64,000 bases of DNA from Mermis nigrescens (Eukaryota > Nematoda > Enoplea > Mermithida > Mermithidae). The stretch lies in contig JAVLUZ010000154.1 of the NCBI GenBank assembly GCA_036768485.1, forward strand, positions 8,110,342-8,174,341. Reading direction: 5' to 3'. Positions 25,001 to 34,253 of the stretch are shown one piece after another. The number at the start of each line of letters is the position of its first letter. Position 1 is the first letter of the stretch. The notes under the pieces are model-generated. The model was not told the DNA's origin. It ran no database searches and worked only from the letters and a program-made list of their open reading frames with translations. The position numbers and the translations under genes were made by a program.

Positions 25001-28000
25001 CCCAAAAAACTGCCGGGAACTCCCAAACAAAATTTTGAGCCGTTACATGTCTGTCGACAAAGCCAAAATATGCAAACATCAAATTTTAGTTTGGCCGTCT
25101 ATACTGAATCGATTATTCGGACGAAATGGGCCAAAATGCAAAAACATAGAAAAGATTGAGGCGCAAAAGTCGGTTAATACTGCTCAACCGACGATATTGA
25201 CTTTTTCGGCGCAATTTCCACCTCCTGAATGGATGTGCAATCAAAAGTATCCAAAGTCGAACGGTCAGCGAACAACGAATCATTTCGAACAACAACAAGG
25301 CTTAACACCTGATTTCAATAAATATATGGGGCAAAAAGACGTGAGCTGAATAAAATATTACAACGTACTACAACATGATATAATAATATAATATAAATAT
25401 AATATAATACAATATCGTCATAATTATTTTTGAATCTCAACTCGATGGCTTGTTTGCTTTATAGTCGTATTTTGAATTTCTGAAATTCTGGATTTCGCGT
25501 TTTTGAAGTTTAACTACCCTCTATAATCCGAAATTCAATAAAAATTCTTCGATAAAAACAAGAAATATTAAAAATCACATCGCCAAACGCTCGGTTTGCA
25601 TATTTTAAAATTCATATTTGCGGTATTTATTCAGTTTTGCGTCAAAATATTTTTTATACGCTTAAAATGACTTTCCTAAAGGATTTAAATGATTTTAATA
25701 AGACGATGGAAATGCCGAAAACAGGCACGTAGCTTTGGAGGATCCGAAATTCTAAAATTACGACTTTTTACAAGAGACCTAAATGAAAAAATTTAAACAG
25801 CTTAAATAATTTTTCGAAGACCCGCGAAATAAATTTTTAGCGCATTTTTGACATGATAGATCTTAATTTTTTGGGTTTTTTGGCGGATTTATCGTTTTCG
25901 TACGGATATTTGTCTTTTAAACATCCCTTGTTTGAGTAAGGGATGGGGATTATGTCAAAATTTTCCGGCTATATTAATTTTCTGTGCTTTGTTTCCCATC
26001 GTACGATAATCAAACCAGGGCAAGAGCTGGAAATTTTTTGGCAGCATTTATAGAGTGTTGACAAATAAGTAGTGCAGCTAGTATATTTATTAATTTTAAT
26101 TAATATTATAATATTTATTTGAATTTTCATTATTATACTTCTTAATATCAATTTTCTAGCATACTTTTGTCTAATTTGAAGTGCAGCGATAATTCTCCCC
26201 GTTTACATCAAATTTTAATCCACAACCGCATAGTATATAATTTGCCGTGGGACGCTCAAAAACACTTTTACCTTTCTTTGCCCATCTCCTAATAGTTCTC
26301 AAGAAGTCCGATTTTAATTTTAATTTTTTAAATTTTCTCAAAAAATATTTTACTTGTTTCTCAAAAGTCAAACCGTCTGATTCTAAATTTTTCCGAAATT
26401 AAGAAGGTCAGCTACGCGCCTGGCCAGAAGACAAAATTAATTTTTACTCAGTTTTTACAAATTATGGCCAATACATTTCCGCGAATTTTCAGCATCATAA
26501 TCAAGAGAGAAGACCAAAATCACACGATCGACCTATTTGCTTCGAACCGACTTCTAGATATTCGCCTCAGCGCCACAGGAGGCACCATCGCCGGGCTCCC
26601 AGAGCAAAATCGCGACGAAGGCATTCAATTAGCTACAGTAGCAGCTCTGAGTGCCTAAATTACATCATGAATTACGGAAACGAAAATTATGTAAACGGCT
26701 ACTACGACGATCGGTGTAAAGGAAGAAGCCGCCGGCAACATAGGCGTAAAGCTCCGTTTCTTCAAACTATCGACGACGAAACCTCCATTATAAGGACCTC
26801 TACTCCTACTACCGGTAAGTACCCCATATGCATAGGTGGGCGGCACCAAAATTCTGTGGGGGAATGGGGGTGGTGGAGTACAAGATTTTTTAAAGGTCAA
26901 AAAATGGCCTTAAAAATAATGGTATGACCAAAAAAACATTTTCAACGTTTCTCATCGAGCACTATCCATCGGTATCAAAAAATTGCTAAAACAAAAAAAT
27001 TAAAAATTGAATTATGGGGCGGAGTATTTTGGTTTCTGGGGGGGCCACGCCCAGATGTGTCCATATGTACACATCCAGTATGGATAGCCTGCTGAGTATC
27101 ACATATGCACAGCGTGGGAATTCTGGCGGGTGAACTAAAAACAAATTTAGTAAAATGTTCTTTTTTAGCCTAAAAGGTGGATACGCGTCAAAGACATAAT
27201 GTTTTGGCTTTTCTAACGATGTTCTATCTTTTCAAAACGTAAAAACATGGAAATACCAAAACTATCGGGTAAATTGAACAAAATAAGTCAGAAAGGAATA
27301 TGTGGCGCTAAGCGTGATACTTTTGATTCAAAAGATCGCTTAAAACGCTTAAAACAGCACCTATTCTTCGATTTTTTGGAGAATAGCGAATTCTGGAGTA
27401 GGCGGTATAAAAAAATTTGTGGAAATGGAAACCCTAGACCCCTAAGGTTGTGCATGCTGGGGATATAATACAATTTTTGGACTCGCGCTGAAAGCAGTAC
27501 AATTGAGAATGCAAAAGAATCCAGACTCTACCATAAACGCATGTTCTATAATAATTTCGAGTATTTTGCAAAACAAATTTACTTTTGTTGATAATTTCAA
27601 GCATTTCTGCAAAAATGTTAAATTTTTGTCCATTTATAATAAAAATTTTGCATATTTTATCTAAAAGTTTTCTAGCACTGCATCCCAAACAAACAAACAT
27701 GTTTGTGACACACTGTTGCTCTTTTCAGAGTGGACTTGCTTTTGCCTTAAGTATTTACATCAATCATTTGTAAACTAATAACCAGCCCTTAACTTCTTTG
27801 TCACGTGCAACGTTCTGGGCACACAACGTTGTTTTCCTTCCGATATAATTAAGTTCGTATTTTTTGTTTTTTTGTTACAGCGGACTATTTTTTCCTTCCA
27901 GGTTACCATTTATGAATATGCTGTTTTGTATTTTGCTTCTATTCTAGGTTTAGATACATTTTTCTGCTTTAACATTTATTTAATTTTCTTGGGTGAGCAC

Positions 28001-29259
28001 TATACTATCTGAATAAGTATTAAGTAAAGTATTAAAATTTTAAAAAGTTTTTTTAATCAATTTCTACCAGAAGCATTTTTCGGCATAATTCATTCCTTAC
28101 GAAAACAAAACAAGCGCATCGATTCTACGCATTATGTACGATTGAGCAAAAATTGATTCTTCTCTAAGATATGGCGGTTTTTTGGAAAAAATACCAAAAG
28201 AGTCTTTTTTGCCAATATTTACTAAAAATTACGCGATTTCGTTTAGAAAACTTAGGAGGAGCCTAGATAATTTGCAGAATTGTGATATTGAAGTATTGAA
28301 GTGCGATTAATTAACTATTCAAATCTTCATGTACGTAATTTGCTAGTCATTTTTGTAATAACTTCTGATCTATACCTTGAGATAAATCGCAAAAAAAGTT
28401 TAAACTTGTTCTTTTGAAGCTTTGGACACAATATACATAAAAGTGGTCCCTTCGAGTAGATAATAAAGTACGCAAGGCTTTTGAAATGAAAAATTTAAAA
28501 AAATTTGAAAATAATTCCCGTTTTTTTTGGTCAATTTCACCCACATTATTCGTCCGAATTATGAAATTTATCTCAAAATAAAAATGTGAAATGTAAAATA
28601 GAAAACATATAAAATCTACGAGTATAACGTCTCATGTTTGAAATGGAAAAAAAATATCCGAAACGCCCCCCATCCAAATATCAGTAAGAAGGTAATCTGA
28701 AAGGAAGGTTTTTAATATTTTTCAATCAGAAAAATTTTTTTTCAAAGGATCGCGTTCTTCCCGCGACGGACCCAATTTTGGCCACGCGGACGCCAAATCG
28801 GCTCCGAATGACGTCAGCGCACCACCTAATAGCGATAATCGCGACAGCGCGATCAGCAGCAATTCGCCGCGAATAACCGAGGCGTCTTTGTCGCCCGGCG
28901 ACAAGGCGCGAGCCCAAAATCGCCAAAATAATAAATTGGGCGAAAAGTTGCCAAACTTGTATAATCGATGGCCCGGGGCCAGGGACGATCACGTTTACGT
29001 CAACGTCGGCGGCGTATTGACTGAAAATTTGGCCCGAAAAACGATCGACCAAAATTTTTCGGACGTTACTGCCGAAAATCATTCGTCATTTTCAGAACAT
29101 TTCTACGAAAATATCAGCAGTCGACCGGCTTTGCTCGGCGGAGGACATTTTAGGCGCTCCATCGACGAAACCATGTTCGAAAACGCCAACGACGAAGATG
29201 GGCTGGAGTCGAATTTTTTTCGTAGATCAATCGCGTCTAAGAGTTTTAATAGCTTATAA
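5209..29259 (+). CDS. STOX: Storkhead-box protein gene (STOX1/STOX2/knockout homologue), 7 coding exons
   Basis: Nuclear winged-helix protein. In the family, vertebrate STOX proteins bind DNA through a winged helix, and Drosophila knockout acts in muscle and nerve development. The gene is rebuilt from exons 5209-5611, 13837-14009, 15206-15420, 22401-22633, 25150-25340, 26412-26814 and 28730-29259. The summed length is 2148 nt, which is 716 codons including TAA, and every junction is in phase. Residues about 60-135 match the STOX N-terminal block (YWNPFLVES, then KAPAGFIIKNLGD). Residues about 145-215 are the storkhead winged helix (TQFIPLPDVLC, YPDMAVPSE, GKVFCMKNHYF). The rest is low-complexity, Ser/Arg/His-rich and poorly conserved, as in the family. 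At 715 residues it is shorter than human STOX1 or STOX2. Exon 4, 5 and 6 boundaries are less certain than the others. The first Met could also lie upstream. Confidence 0.9.
6118..6262 (+). repeat. Short G-run-ended repeat (family E)
   Basis: It has AATTCTGGGGGTCTATCAAT, a G-rich middle and CCCTGAGCCCGTGTGTGACC at its end, the block order of the other E copies. Confidence 0.5.
6855..7010 (-). repeat. Partial repeat, family H-like
   Basis: It runs from GCATGGGGAGGGGTTCTGGG through GAAAATAAGGCAAAG to CCACCAGAAACTGAGG, the reverse order of the H blocks at 3047-3335. It is diverged. Confidence 0.4.
8296..8556 (-). repeat. Short repeat family D
   Basis: It begins near GGCACGTGGGGGTGGGGGTT, carries TTGATGCCATTGGATAGTGC and GAGAAACGTCGAAAAATGG, and ends at CGGTGCTGCCCACC. 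A small internal duplication repeats GTTGAAATACCCCCGC near 8332-8365. Confidence 0.75.
11645..11800 (+). repeat. Short G-run-ended repeat (family E), best-preserved copy
   Basis: It runs GTGGGCAGCAAGAAAATTC, CTGAAATCGCCGAAAATTGC, AGAATTCTGGGTGG, then CCCCCACGCCCATGTGTGG. Both ends resemble those of family D, with a different core. Confidence 0.65.
12405..12790 (+). repeat. Short repeat family G with GCGC hairpin
   Basis: It includes GCTGCCTTTTTTGGGCT, GATTAGCACGTCAGAAACAC, GCATATGGCGTGAAGCGCCG (hairpin near 12627-12640), CCTAAAAGGCACACC and CATTTTGCGGGGGCGG. The blocks match the copy at 2470-2850 in reverse. Confidence 0.65.
12695..13030. repeat. Short repeat family F
   Basis: It shows the F blocks: GTTAGTCGCCCCATCCCC, TTTTTGACCCGCTCCCC, TTGGCCAAAAATCGG, CATTGCCCCTCCACC and CTTACATGTATGAGCC. 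Similar blocks occur near 24.9, 46.0 and 50.8 kb. It overlaps the end of the G repeat. Confidence 0.55.
13455..13815 (+). repeat. Short repeat family G, ending 22 bp before STOX exon 2
   Basis: It starts GCATGGGAATTCTGGGGGTT and carries GAAACCAAGGTTACACGTCA, GTGTATAGCGCGTAGC and CAGCAGCCATTCTGGGGGTC. It ends so close to exon 2 that the branch point of intron 1 probably lies in or next to the repeat. Confidence 0.6.
13837..14009 (+). CDS. STOX: STOX exon 2 (first half of the winged helix)
   Basis: The acceptor is CATTTTCAG|GC and the donor GAG|GTTTTT. The exon begins with two bases that complete the Gly codon from exon 1 and ends in phase 0. It encodes DVGGIEIQEVPQTQFIPLP, then DVLCLIVSSLNRIG and YPDMAVPSE. 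These line up residue for residue with human STOX1 DVFPVQMNPITQSQFVPL, EVLCCAISDMN and YPGIAVPSED. Confidence 0.93.
14010..15205 (+). other. STOX intron 2
   Basis: It contains a family H repeat at 14300-14575. The rest is AT-rich with A-runs toward the 3' end and shows no exon. Confidence 0.7.
14300..14575 (+). repeat. Short repeat family H
   Basis: It carries CTGGCATAAACGCTAAAATAGCG, CTAAGTTATTACTCAGTTTC, TTCAAGCACGTTTGAAG, TTCATTTCGCCTCATTTTCC and CCTACGTGCTTGTCC, parallel to 3047-3335. Confidence 0.65.
15206..15420 (+). CDS. STOX: STOX exon 3 (second half of the winged helix)
   Basis: The acceptor is ATTTAG|AGC and the donor TC|GTAAGT, a near-consensus site. It encodes SILRKTLNGLMVEGKVFCM then KNHYFAPS, matching human STOX1 DILYTTLGTLIKERKIYHT and GEGYFIVTP, the wing of the domain. 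The exon then continues with YYHENVPTFGVFTENDVY. It ends with two bases of a Ser codon. Confidence 0.93.
16019..16097. repeat. (AT)n microsatellite
   Basis: An almost uninterrupted run of about 39 AT dinucleotides abuts the left end of the inverted-repeat element at 16098. Confidence 0.97.
16098..16884. mobile_element. Non-autonomous inverted-repeat element (family B), 787 bp
   Basis: The left arm 16098-16261 starts CTAGCAAAGAAAAATGCTCC. It is repeated inverted at about 16721-16884, ending TTTTCTTTGCTAG, and the arms are nearly identical over about 165 bp. TA flanks both sides, but the left flank is an AT microsatellite, so the duplication is not decisive. The middle has no family-specific protein. 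Related arms occur at 31357-32340, and a single right arm at 33060-33137. Confidence 0.8.
18926..19007 (-). mobile_element. tRNA-derived retrosequence (SINE head or tRNA retropseudogene)
   Basis: On the minus strand an 82-nt body carries an A-box (TGGCGCAGTGG) and a B-box (GGTTCGAATCT) at tRNA spacing with a long variable region, as in Ser or Leu tRNAs. GTCAGCA directly flanks it on both sides (18919-18925 and 19008-19014), a likely target duplication. The 5' and 3' acceptor strands do not pair, so it is not a working tRNA gene. T-runs follow it on the minus strand. An open frame across this region (18604-18999, minus) is a by-product. Confidence 0.7.
22401..22633 (+). CDS. STOX: STOX exon 4
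   Basis: The acceptor is TGCCCTCAG|C. One base completes the Ser codon left by exon 3, which fixes the frame. The exon encodes HSTSSKECQTGASVANG, then a polar, Lys/Gln-rich stretch (DEKQKPIQQDNNKEPKKEK). The Cys-Gln-Thr motif just after the winged helix resembles the linker of other storkhead proteins, from memory only. The donor chosen is ATAG|GTATCT; GTAATC and GTAGAC upstream have the same phase and are alternatives. Confidence 0.78.
23690..23905. repeat. Short repeat family F
   Basis: It starts ACATGTAACAACTCG and carries GGGGAGAGGGGTAAATGATC, TTTTTAATCAAGAATGGC and AAAAAGGCACTG, the F block order in diverged form. Confidence 0.5.
24595..24755 (-). repeat. Short repeat family H, partial
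   Basis: It carries TCACTTGGGGGAATTGGGGG, AACGCTATTTTATAGTTTATGCCAG and GCTGTGCATC, an inverted and shortened relative of 14300-14575. Confidence 0.5.
24870..25045. repeat. Short repeat family F
   Basis: It has CAACCCAAACCACCCCCAAA, ACTTACGTTTTTTTGGTC, GCCAAAAATTGGAGGTAATTC and GAGCCGTTACATGTC. Confidence 0.55.
25150..25340 (+). CDS. STOX: STOX exon 5
   Basis: It encodes EAQKSVNTAQPTILTFSAQF then PPPEWMCNQKYPKSNGQ and a Gln-rich tail ending QKD, with codon use like the other exons. The acceptor CATAG before 25150 has few pyrimidines but is the one whose phase matches exon 4; AAAAG before 25155 is a phase-0 alternative. The donor is GAC|GTGAGC. No domain is recognised. Confidence 0.68.
25341..26411 (+). 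other. STOX intron 5
   Basis: AT-rich, with a TA-rich run near 25375-25420 and no repeat family that I can place. No exon is seen. Confidence 0.6.
26412..26814 (+). CDS. STOX: STOX exon 6, Arg/His/Ser-rich
   Basis: The long open frame is the one reading TNYGQYISANFQHHNQE, then a basic run (RYSPQRHRRHHRRAPRAKSR), a Ser run and YGNENYVNGYYDDR. It ends at TACTACCG|GTAAGT, a strong donor, with one base left for exon 7. I chose the acceptor GGTCAG before 26412 because it matches the phase-0 end of exon 5; TTTTTACTCAG before 26452 has a better pyrimidine tract but needs a phase-1 donor. Open frames in the other two registers are shadows. Confidence 0.75.
26832..27060 (+). repeat. Short repeat family D, 18 bp after a STOX donor
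   Basis: It runs CATAGGTGGGCGGCACCAAA, AAAGGTCAAAAAATGGCC, TTTCTCATCGAGCACTATCC and ATTTTGGTTTCTGGGGGGG to CACGCCCAGATGTG. Confidence 0.75.
27113..27475 (+). repeat. Short repeat family G
   Basis: It begins CAGCGTGGGAATTCTGGCGG and carries GGATACGCGTCAAAGACA, ATGTTCTATCTTTTC and TGTGGCGCTAAGCGTGAT, a decayed form of the GCGC hairpin. Confidence 0.6.
28730..29259 (+). CDS. STOX: STOX exon 7 (terminal coding exon)
   Basis: The acceptor is TTTTCAATCAG|AA; two bases complete a Glu codon with the G from exon 6. The frame runs SRDGPNFGHADAKSAPNDVS, Ser/Asn-rich sequence, NLYNRWPGARDDHVYVNVGG and acidic and basic patches, then ends FFRRSIASKSFNSL and TAA. The exon is distinctly GC-richer than its surroundings, as expected for coding DNA here. 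No domain is recognised. A repeat starts 12 bp after the stop codon. Confidence 0.85.
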
Positions 29260-29271
29260 ATATGTACTTCG

Positions 29272-29335
29272 CAGGGGCGGACTTACGGGAAAAAGGGGGG
29301 TCGACTGGCTCCCCCACTCTCCCCGATGGCCTAAG
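29272..29335 (+). mobile_element. Truncated end of the CAGNGGCGGA family (K-like)
   Basis: CAGGGGCGGACTTACGGG resembles the ends of the hAT-like elements at 38546, 61605 and 32001. Only the end is present. It lies in the probable 3' UTR of the STOX gene. Confidence 0.45.
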
Positions 29336-29339
29336 AATC

Positions 29340-29800
29340 ATAGATACACAAGGTCAGCAAAGGGCAGACCGGCAAATTTATCGGTCAAGCCTTTTTTGGT
29401 AGTCAAATGTCGAAAAAGGTCAAAATAGCCTATATTTGCTTTTGCGTTGCAGTATCGTTCTTTTGGGCAGTTTAAGTTCATTTCCACTGCATTGTATCGC
29501 TTTTAACACTAAAGAATATAGAAATTGATCAATTTAGCGACGAATTATGATTTTATTTACCATTTTGACAAAATTTTTGGCGTTTTTGAGTAAGCGGAAA
29601 AATTTTGAGATTACTACTGCATTTTACCCCAAAAATGATGCAGAAAAGGTTCTGTCAGCTCAAAATCGACGGGCAGCACTTGTCTACCAGTGCCCGACTC
29701 TTCAGCGAGGGACAATATTCCATCGCTCACCCCTACCCCTATGTGCGTGTATGCCAAGGATGAATATTTACTCTGCAATTCATTTTGGTCATCGGCTATC
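29340..29800 (+). repeat. Repeat family I
   Basis: It shares with 45310-45780, and inverted with 47760-48175, the order: ACACAAGGTCAGCA, a block giving AAAATAGCCTAT, TCATTTCCACTGCATTGTATCG, AGCTCAAAATCGACGGGCAG and CCTACCCCTATGTGCGTG. It is about 430-470 bp and non-coding. Confidence 0.65.
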
Positions 29801-30290
29801 ATAATTTCTCAGAATTTTCCAATGTAATTCATTTATTCACTTTCTTGGTGACGGAAGCCATATTTTGTTAGTTTTCTTCCATCTTTTGCATAGTTTCTGA
29901 AGCTTTTCCCCTACGCGTTAACTGCGTCAACAGGCTGTTACTCCAAGTGCATAAACACGGGAAATAACGTAGTAATTCGTCTCTAAACGTTTTTCTGCCT
30001 AAAATTAACCAATTTTCCGGTGCTGCGCCGGGTTGTAACTTAAGTTAAAGAAGTTCAAGCACTTTTTGAAATGAAATTGCTGAAAATTTAGAAATTTTCT
30101 GAAAAGATTCTGCACCGTAAATCATGTCGAGTAAAAAAGACAATTTAAATCGGCGAAAAATGCTGCTCTGCAATCTGCATAGCAATACCGGACTTTTTCC
30201 TTTGTTTCCAGATCGCTTTGCAAAAAACTGGGGTACCGCCCCCTTACGACTCCTAGTTTCAGTAGATTAGAAGTTTTAACTTATGTTGCG

Positions 30291-30557
30291 TTAGTTATAA
30301 TATTCTCTGTCAAAATCTGCCGAACCAAAACTCGAAGCATTTCTTCGACGAAAAAGTTGAGAATCTGGTTGATTGAATTTTTGAAAGAGGCCGAAATCGC
30401 ATCCATTAATTCTTTTCTGAAGAGCGCCTGTTATCCGACGGATGACTTTTTTGCGACCGATTTCATTAAAAAATTGCCAAAAACTGTACGGCGAAGCGTA
30501 CGTATCAGCTAGCAGAACAACTTTTTTAACAATATTACTCAAACATATCCAGAACAA
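30291..30557. other. Unassigned open frames on both strands
   Basis: On the minus strand a frame of 88 codons ends NASSFGSADFDREYYN. On the plus strand an overlapping frame with an acceptor-like TTTCAG upstream reads EFLKEAEIASINSFLKSACY then PTDDFFATDFIKKLPKTVRR before a stop. The composition is more gene-like than its surroundings and the segment is free of repeats. I recognise neither product, and at most one strand can be coding. Confidence 0.2.
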
Positions 30558-31356
30558 AATCTTATTATGTATAAGTTATGTAAGGTACCTAAATTCTTAC
30601 TTCTAATTTTCTGAAGAACTCAAGCTTATGAGTTTTATGATGTCTCTATTTGCAAAAAAGATAAATTGAATTCGATTTCATAAAAGTCAGCACTCTTCCT
30701 ACACTGTTTTATAAGATTGTTTATTTTTCTGTTGTTTTGATGGGCATTGTCAATGTTTCCTTGTACTATGGTACCTTGTATATTTGTTTGCTCAGCTTTA
30801 GTAAAGCTTAGGAAAAACGCGAGACTTTATTTCACAATCTAATACACTTCGTTAGGGGATAAAGAAAAGGAGAATCCTGTAGGAAAAGAAAATCGTGAAT
30901 GAAACGGAGAAATATACAAACAATTGAAATGTATATAAAAGTATCTGAAAATATTTACAAAAAGGATGAATTAAGCTCGCTTTTTGTTCTAGGTAGTAAC
31001 ATACCTATATGAGCACAGATTAGGATTGATTCAGGATAAATTAGCCAATGCTTTCCGATCGACTTCATGGTTTAGAAATGATAACAAAATGAAGCTGTCA
31101 AGATGACATTCTTCAATAATTAAGTTTAAATTGTGCAGTATAATTTCTATTGTAGAATAAGAAGAGTATTAGAGAGTAAATAAATAAATAAAAGAGAAAT
31201 AAGAGAAGGAAAATAAAAAAGAGCCCAGTCATAGAAACAAACATATGGATAGGTATAGAATGGTAGCTACATATAGTCTGTTTCACATAACTTCGGGTAT
31301 AAATTTCAAGAATTTTTATCGACAGTTAGCCGACAGATTACGATATTATATACAAA

Positions 31357-32340
31357 TTAGCAAAGAAAAATGCTTTTGGAACAAAATGGACAAATATACT
31401 TAGAATAGAGAATTATTAAAGACATAAAAGTAGGGGACTAGGAAAAGTCACCTAGGCGTGCAAAAAATCATAAGAATCTGCTAAAAATCAGTTTTCTGTA
31501 AGCAGCACAGAAATCGACGTATATTCTGCGGCCTACGTAATGTAGTTGTGGGAGCAGTCTGAAAACTGAATAATACAACAGATTATTATTTAAACGAACT
31601 GATCAATCTAAATTAGAGAAAATGACAAATTATTTTGTTTACTAACCTTAATCGAATATAAGTCCGGACTACCGCTGATTAATATAGAAATGCGGCAAGG
31701 CACTAAACATGCACAAACAGGCTGAATTTAGGGCTAAAAAGCCGTGGAAATAAATGCATTAGTGGACAATGATAGGCCGAAATTTTATTAACTCTTAGTA
31801 CATAGAATGCCCAAGCAGGAGAAAATTAGAGCCATACATAATTAATAATTAATCTGTCGAGCCTTTAACTGAATATTGATCATACATTGTTATGAAAATC
31901 CGAATCCGATACTGATCTCCAACTAAATCGGCTACTTAGCAAAGGCCGAAGTTTAATTCCAAGCTCTTCACAAAAGTGAAAAATGTTTTGAGAGGACACC
32001 CAGTGGCGGATCCAGGATTTTCCTAAGGGGTGGGGGCGGTACCCCTAAGGGGGGGGGGGCGGAACCCTGACTTGAGCAGAAAAATTAGCCGTTTTAACCA
32101 GAAAATCGCTCAAAAAAATCCTTAATTCTAGGCCAATGGGGGGGGGGAGCGGCCGCCCCCGCCCCTAAATCCCCCTGAGGACAACTTATTTTTAGAGCCG
32201 CGAGAATATAATTCGATTGTTGTATGGCTTGGAGAAATTCTAATTTTTAGCAGATTAGTTCTCTCTTTTCATGTCATAATAACCCGCCATTCCAATTTCA
32301 TTTGTCCGTTTTGTCCCACCGAAGCATTTTTCTTTGCTAG
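31357..32340. mobile_element. Diverged family B inverted-repeat element with a nested hAT-like insertion
   Basis: The left arm starts TTAGCAAAGAAAAATGCTTT and the right arm ends GAAGCATTTTTCTTTGCTAG. Both match the arms at 16098-16884 but are more diverged. A 177-bp element (32001-32177) is inserted inside. The sequence after the right end (TACCCTACTTTTAATCAG) matches the sequence after 16884, so both copies sit at the same place within a larger repeat. Confidence 0.7.
32001..32177 (+). mobile_element. Short hAT-like element (family K), 177 bp
   Basis: It starts CAGTGGCGGATCCAGG and ends CCCCCTG. The flanking octamers AGGACACC (31993-32000) and AGGACAAC (32178-32185) agree at 7 of 8 positions, a target duplication of hAT length. 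The interior is G-rich with no coding capacity. Confidence 0.75.
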
Positions 32341-32344
32341 TACC

Positions 32345-33900
32345 CTACTTTTAATCAGAATGATTTGAGTGAATCGATCAATAAACTCATAGGTAACTTG
32401 CCGAATGAGATACTCGAACAACACAGCAACATTTTTAAAAAGTTCCCTTTTACAGCGTTCCGGGATTAAAAATTAATTTTTACTTAAACCTTACACAGCC
32501 ATTGAGTCGCAAAAACAGACTTAGATGTGTAGTCCTGATTTTACAGAGCACAGTATGTAATAAAACTTAGTTCTTACGCCGTAAATACAACCTCATTAAC
32601 ACGAAGTTGACCTGCAGTGTAAAGTTTATGCAAGTAGAGGATGTTCAGAGAATCACGGTCAACTTCATAATCCCAATGACGCGGGGAAATCATGATGCTT
32701 CGGAAAATATTTCAAAGCATTGTTTTTTAGAAATGCTCTGCAGGTAAAGTTAATTTTCAGTTTACACCTTACAAACTGATGTGTAAAAAATGTCTAATAG
32801 TTTGATTCGTAATCTTGTTGTTTCCAATAAGATATTACAAGAAATTGATCCTTTATAATACTCTCGAGGCAAAATAAAGCTCCAGTGTAATTACCTTATA
32901 CCTTTATTGAGTGCAAACTAATTTGTTTTGTTGAATGTGTGAACCCTAATTGTAAAGTATTCTTAGAGTTAAGAGCATGCCCCCTACTCATAACGGAAGA
33001 TCTTGGACAAAACCGACGCGAGAAACGTGTTATGCAACCCGAATTTAAAACTTTATACCTCCAAGACACATCATTAATAATCCACAATCCAAAAGTATAT
33101 TCGTCTTTTTTGTTCCATCGGAGCATTTTCTTTGCTATTATAGTAGGTACCCTGCTTTTAATCAGTCAATGAACACATGCGGTTAACATGCCATAGTAAT
33201 GACAGCAGTCCAAGAACACGGCAAACAATATTGTTTGGAACATCAGCATTATCTTTGTTAAGCAAGACAAATTTATCGTACTTAGACAGAGCAAATGTTT
33301 TCAGCATAAACTTTACGAAACTACTGAATGAAAAGAACACTTACGCTCAGATTCGTAATCCTGACGTTACATGAAACATTAAAAAAAATTCTCTAAGCTG
33401 TCAAACTAAAGTTAATTTTTAGTGTAAAATTTACATAACTGCTAAGTATAAAGAAAACATACACTTAGATTCGTAATTCTGACCTTATGGAACATATTTT
33501 GAAAAAAATTCACGTTTCTGGAGGTGAAATAAATTTGTAGTATAAACTGCACATTGACAATAATGAATAGTGCAAACTTCACACACACAACTGGATGTTC
33601 ATAGAGAAAACTAACAGCCAGATTCGTAAATTCTGATGTTACATAGAACAATTTGAAAATAAAGCTTCCGTAAGGCTGAAGATTTAACATTAATTTGCAA
33701 TGTAAATCATACACATACACATAGTGCAGAGAAGATTTTAGCCGGATTTAATTCTGATATTACTCAGATATTCCGATCAACATTTTTCTATAATGGCCTG
33801 ATGACAAATAAATATTAGACAGTTAACCATTCTATACCACTGTTGATTCCTGGTACATTTTCAGACTTGAGATCATGTCTAAACTCATAACCGGAGAAGT
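32345..33900. repeat. Second segment of the GTGTAAAC/TTCGTAAT repeat seen in STOX intron 3
   Basis: Cores such as CAGATTCGTAATCCTGAC (33345), TAGATTCGTAATTCTGACC (33465) and CCAGATTCGTAAATTCTGATG (33610) recur every 120-160 bp. They match cores at about 18110, 19270, 19725, 20520 and 20950. An isolated family B right arm lies at 33060-33137. Confidence 0.6.
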
Positions 33901-34253
33901 TAGCAGAAAAAACAAGACGGATACACGATTGACAGATTCAGTTTCAGAAAATGAAAAGCAGGTTTTGCTGTTCTTACAAATACGTCGTTTTGCATTTTAC
34001 TGTATGGTGTGCACTACACAGTGAAGGGTAGTGCATTTTGAAGTTCTTAGTGTATTATTCAGTGCATAAGGCTTTTTGCACAATTTCTGGTGCAATTTAA
34101 AAGTTTTTCAGTGCATTTTTTGTTTAGTTTGTGCATCCAAGATTGTTAGTTATGCTCATTCACTCTTTATAGATCCTATTGAATAAATGTTATCGTTTCT
34201 ATTATGCATGCATAGTAGTTTTGTCTTCTGAACTACGTTTTTCCCCTCACATT

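Larger units (their letters stand above)
22634..25149 (+). other. STOX intron 4
   Basis: It contains two diverged direct copies of a block at about 22565-22860 and 22895-23160 (GCCTTAATTCG, ACGAAATTTCGG and TTTTGTGTACTT...GACAGTT in both). It also has F-type repeats at 23690-23905 and 24870-25045 and an H-type copy at 24595-24755. No exon is visible. Confidence 0.65.
26815..28729 (+). other. STOX intron 6
   Basis: It starts with a family D repeat (26832-27060), followed by a G-type repeat (27113-27475). The rest, to 28729, is AT-rich with no exon. Confidence 0.7.

Noticed and set aside
26464..26658. 64-codon open frame MANTFPRIFSII
   Set aside because: It overlaps STOX exon 6 in another register; the frame in phase with exons 5 and 7 is the adjacent one.
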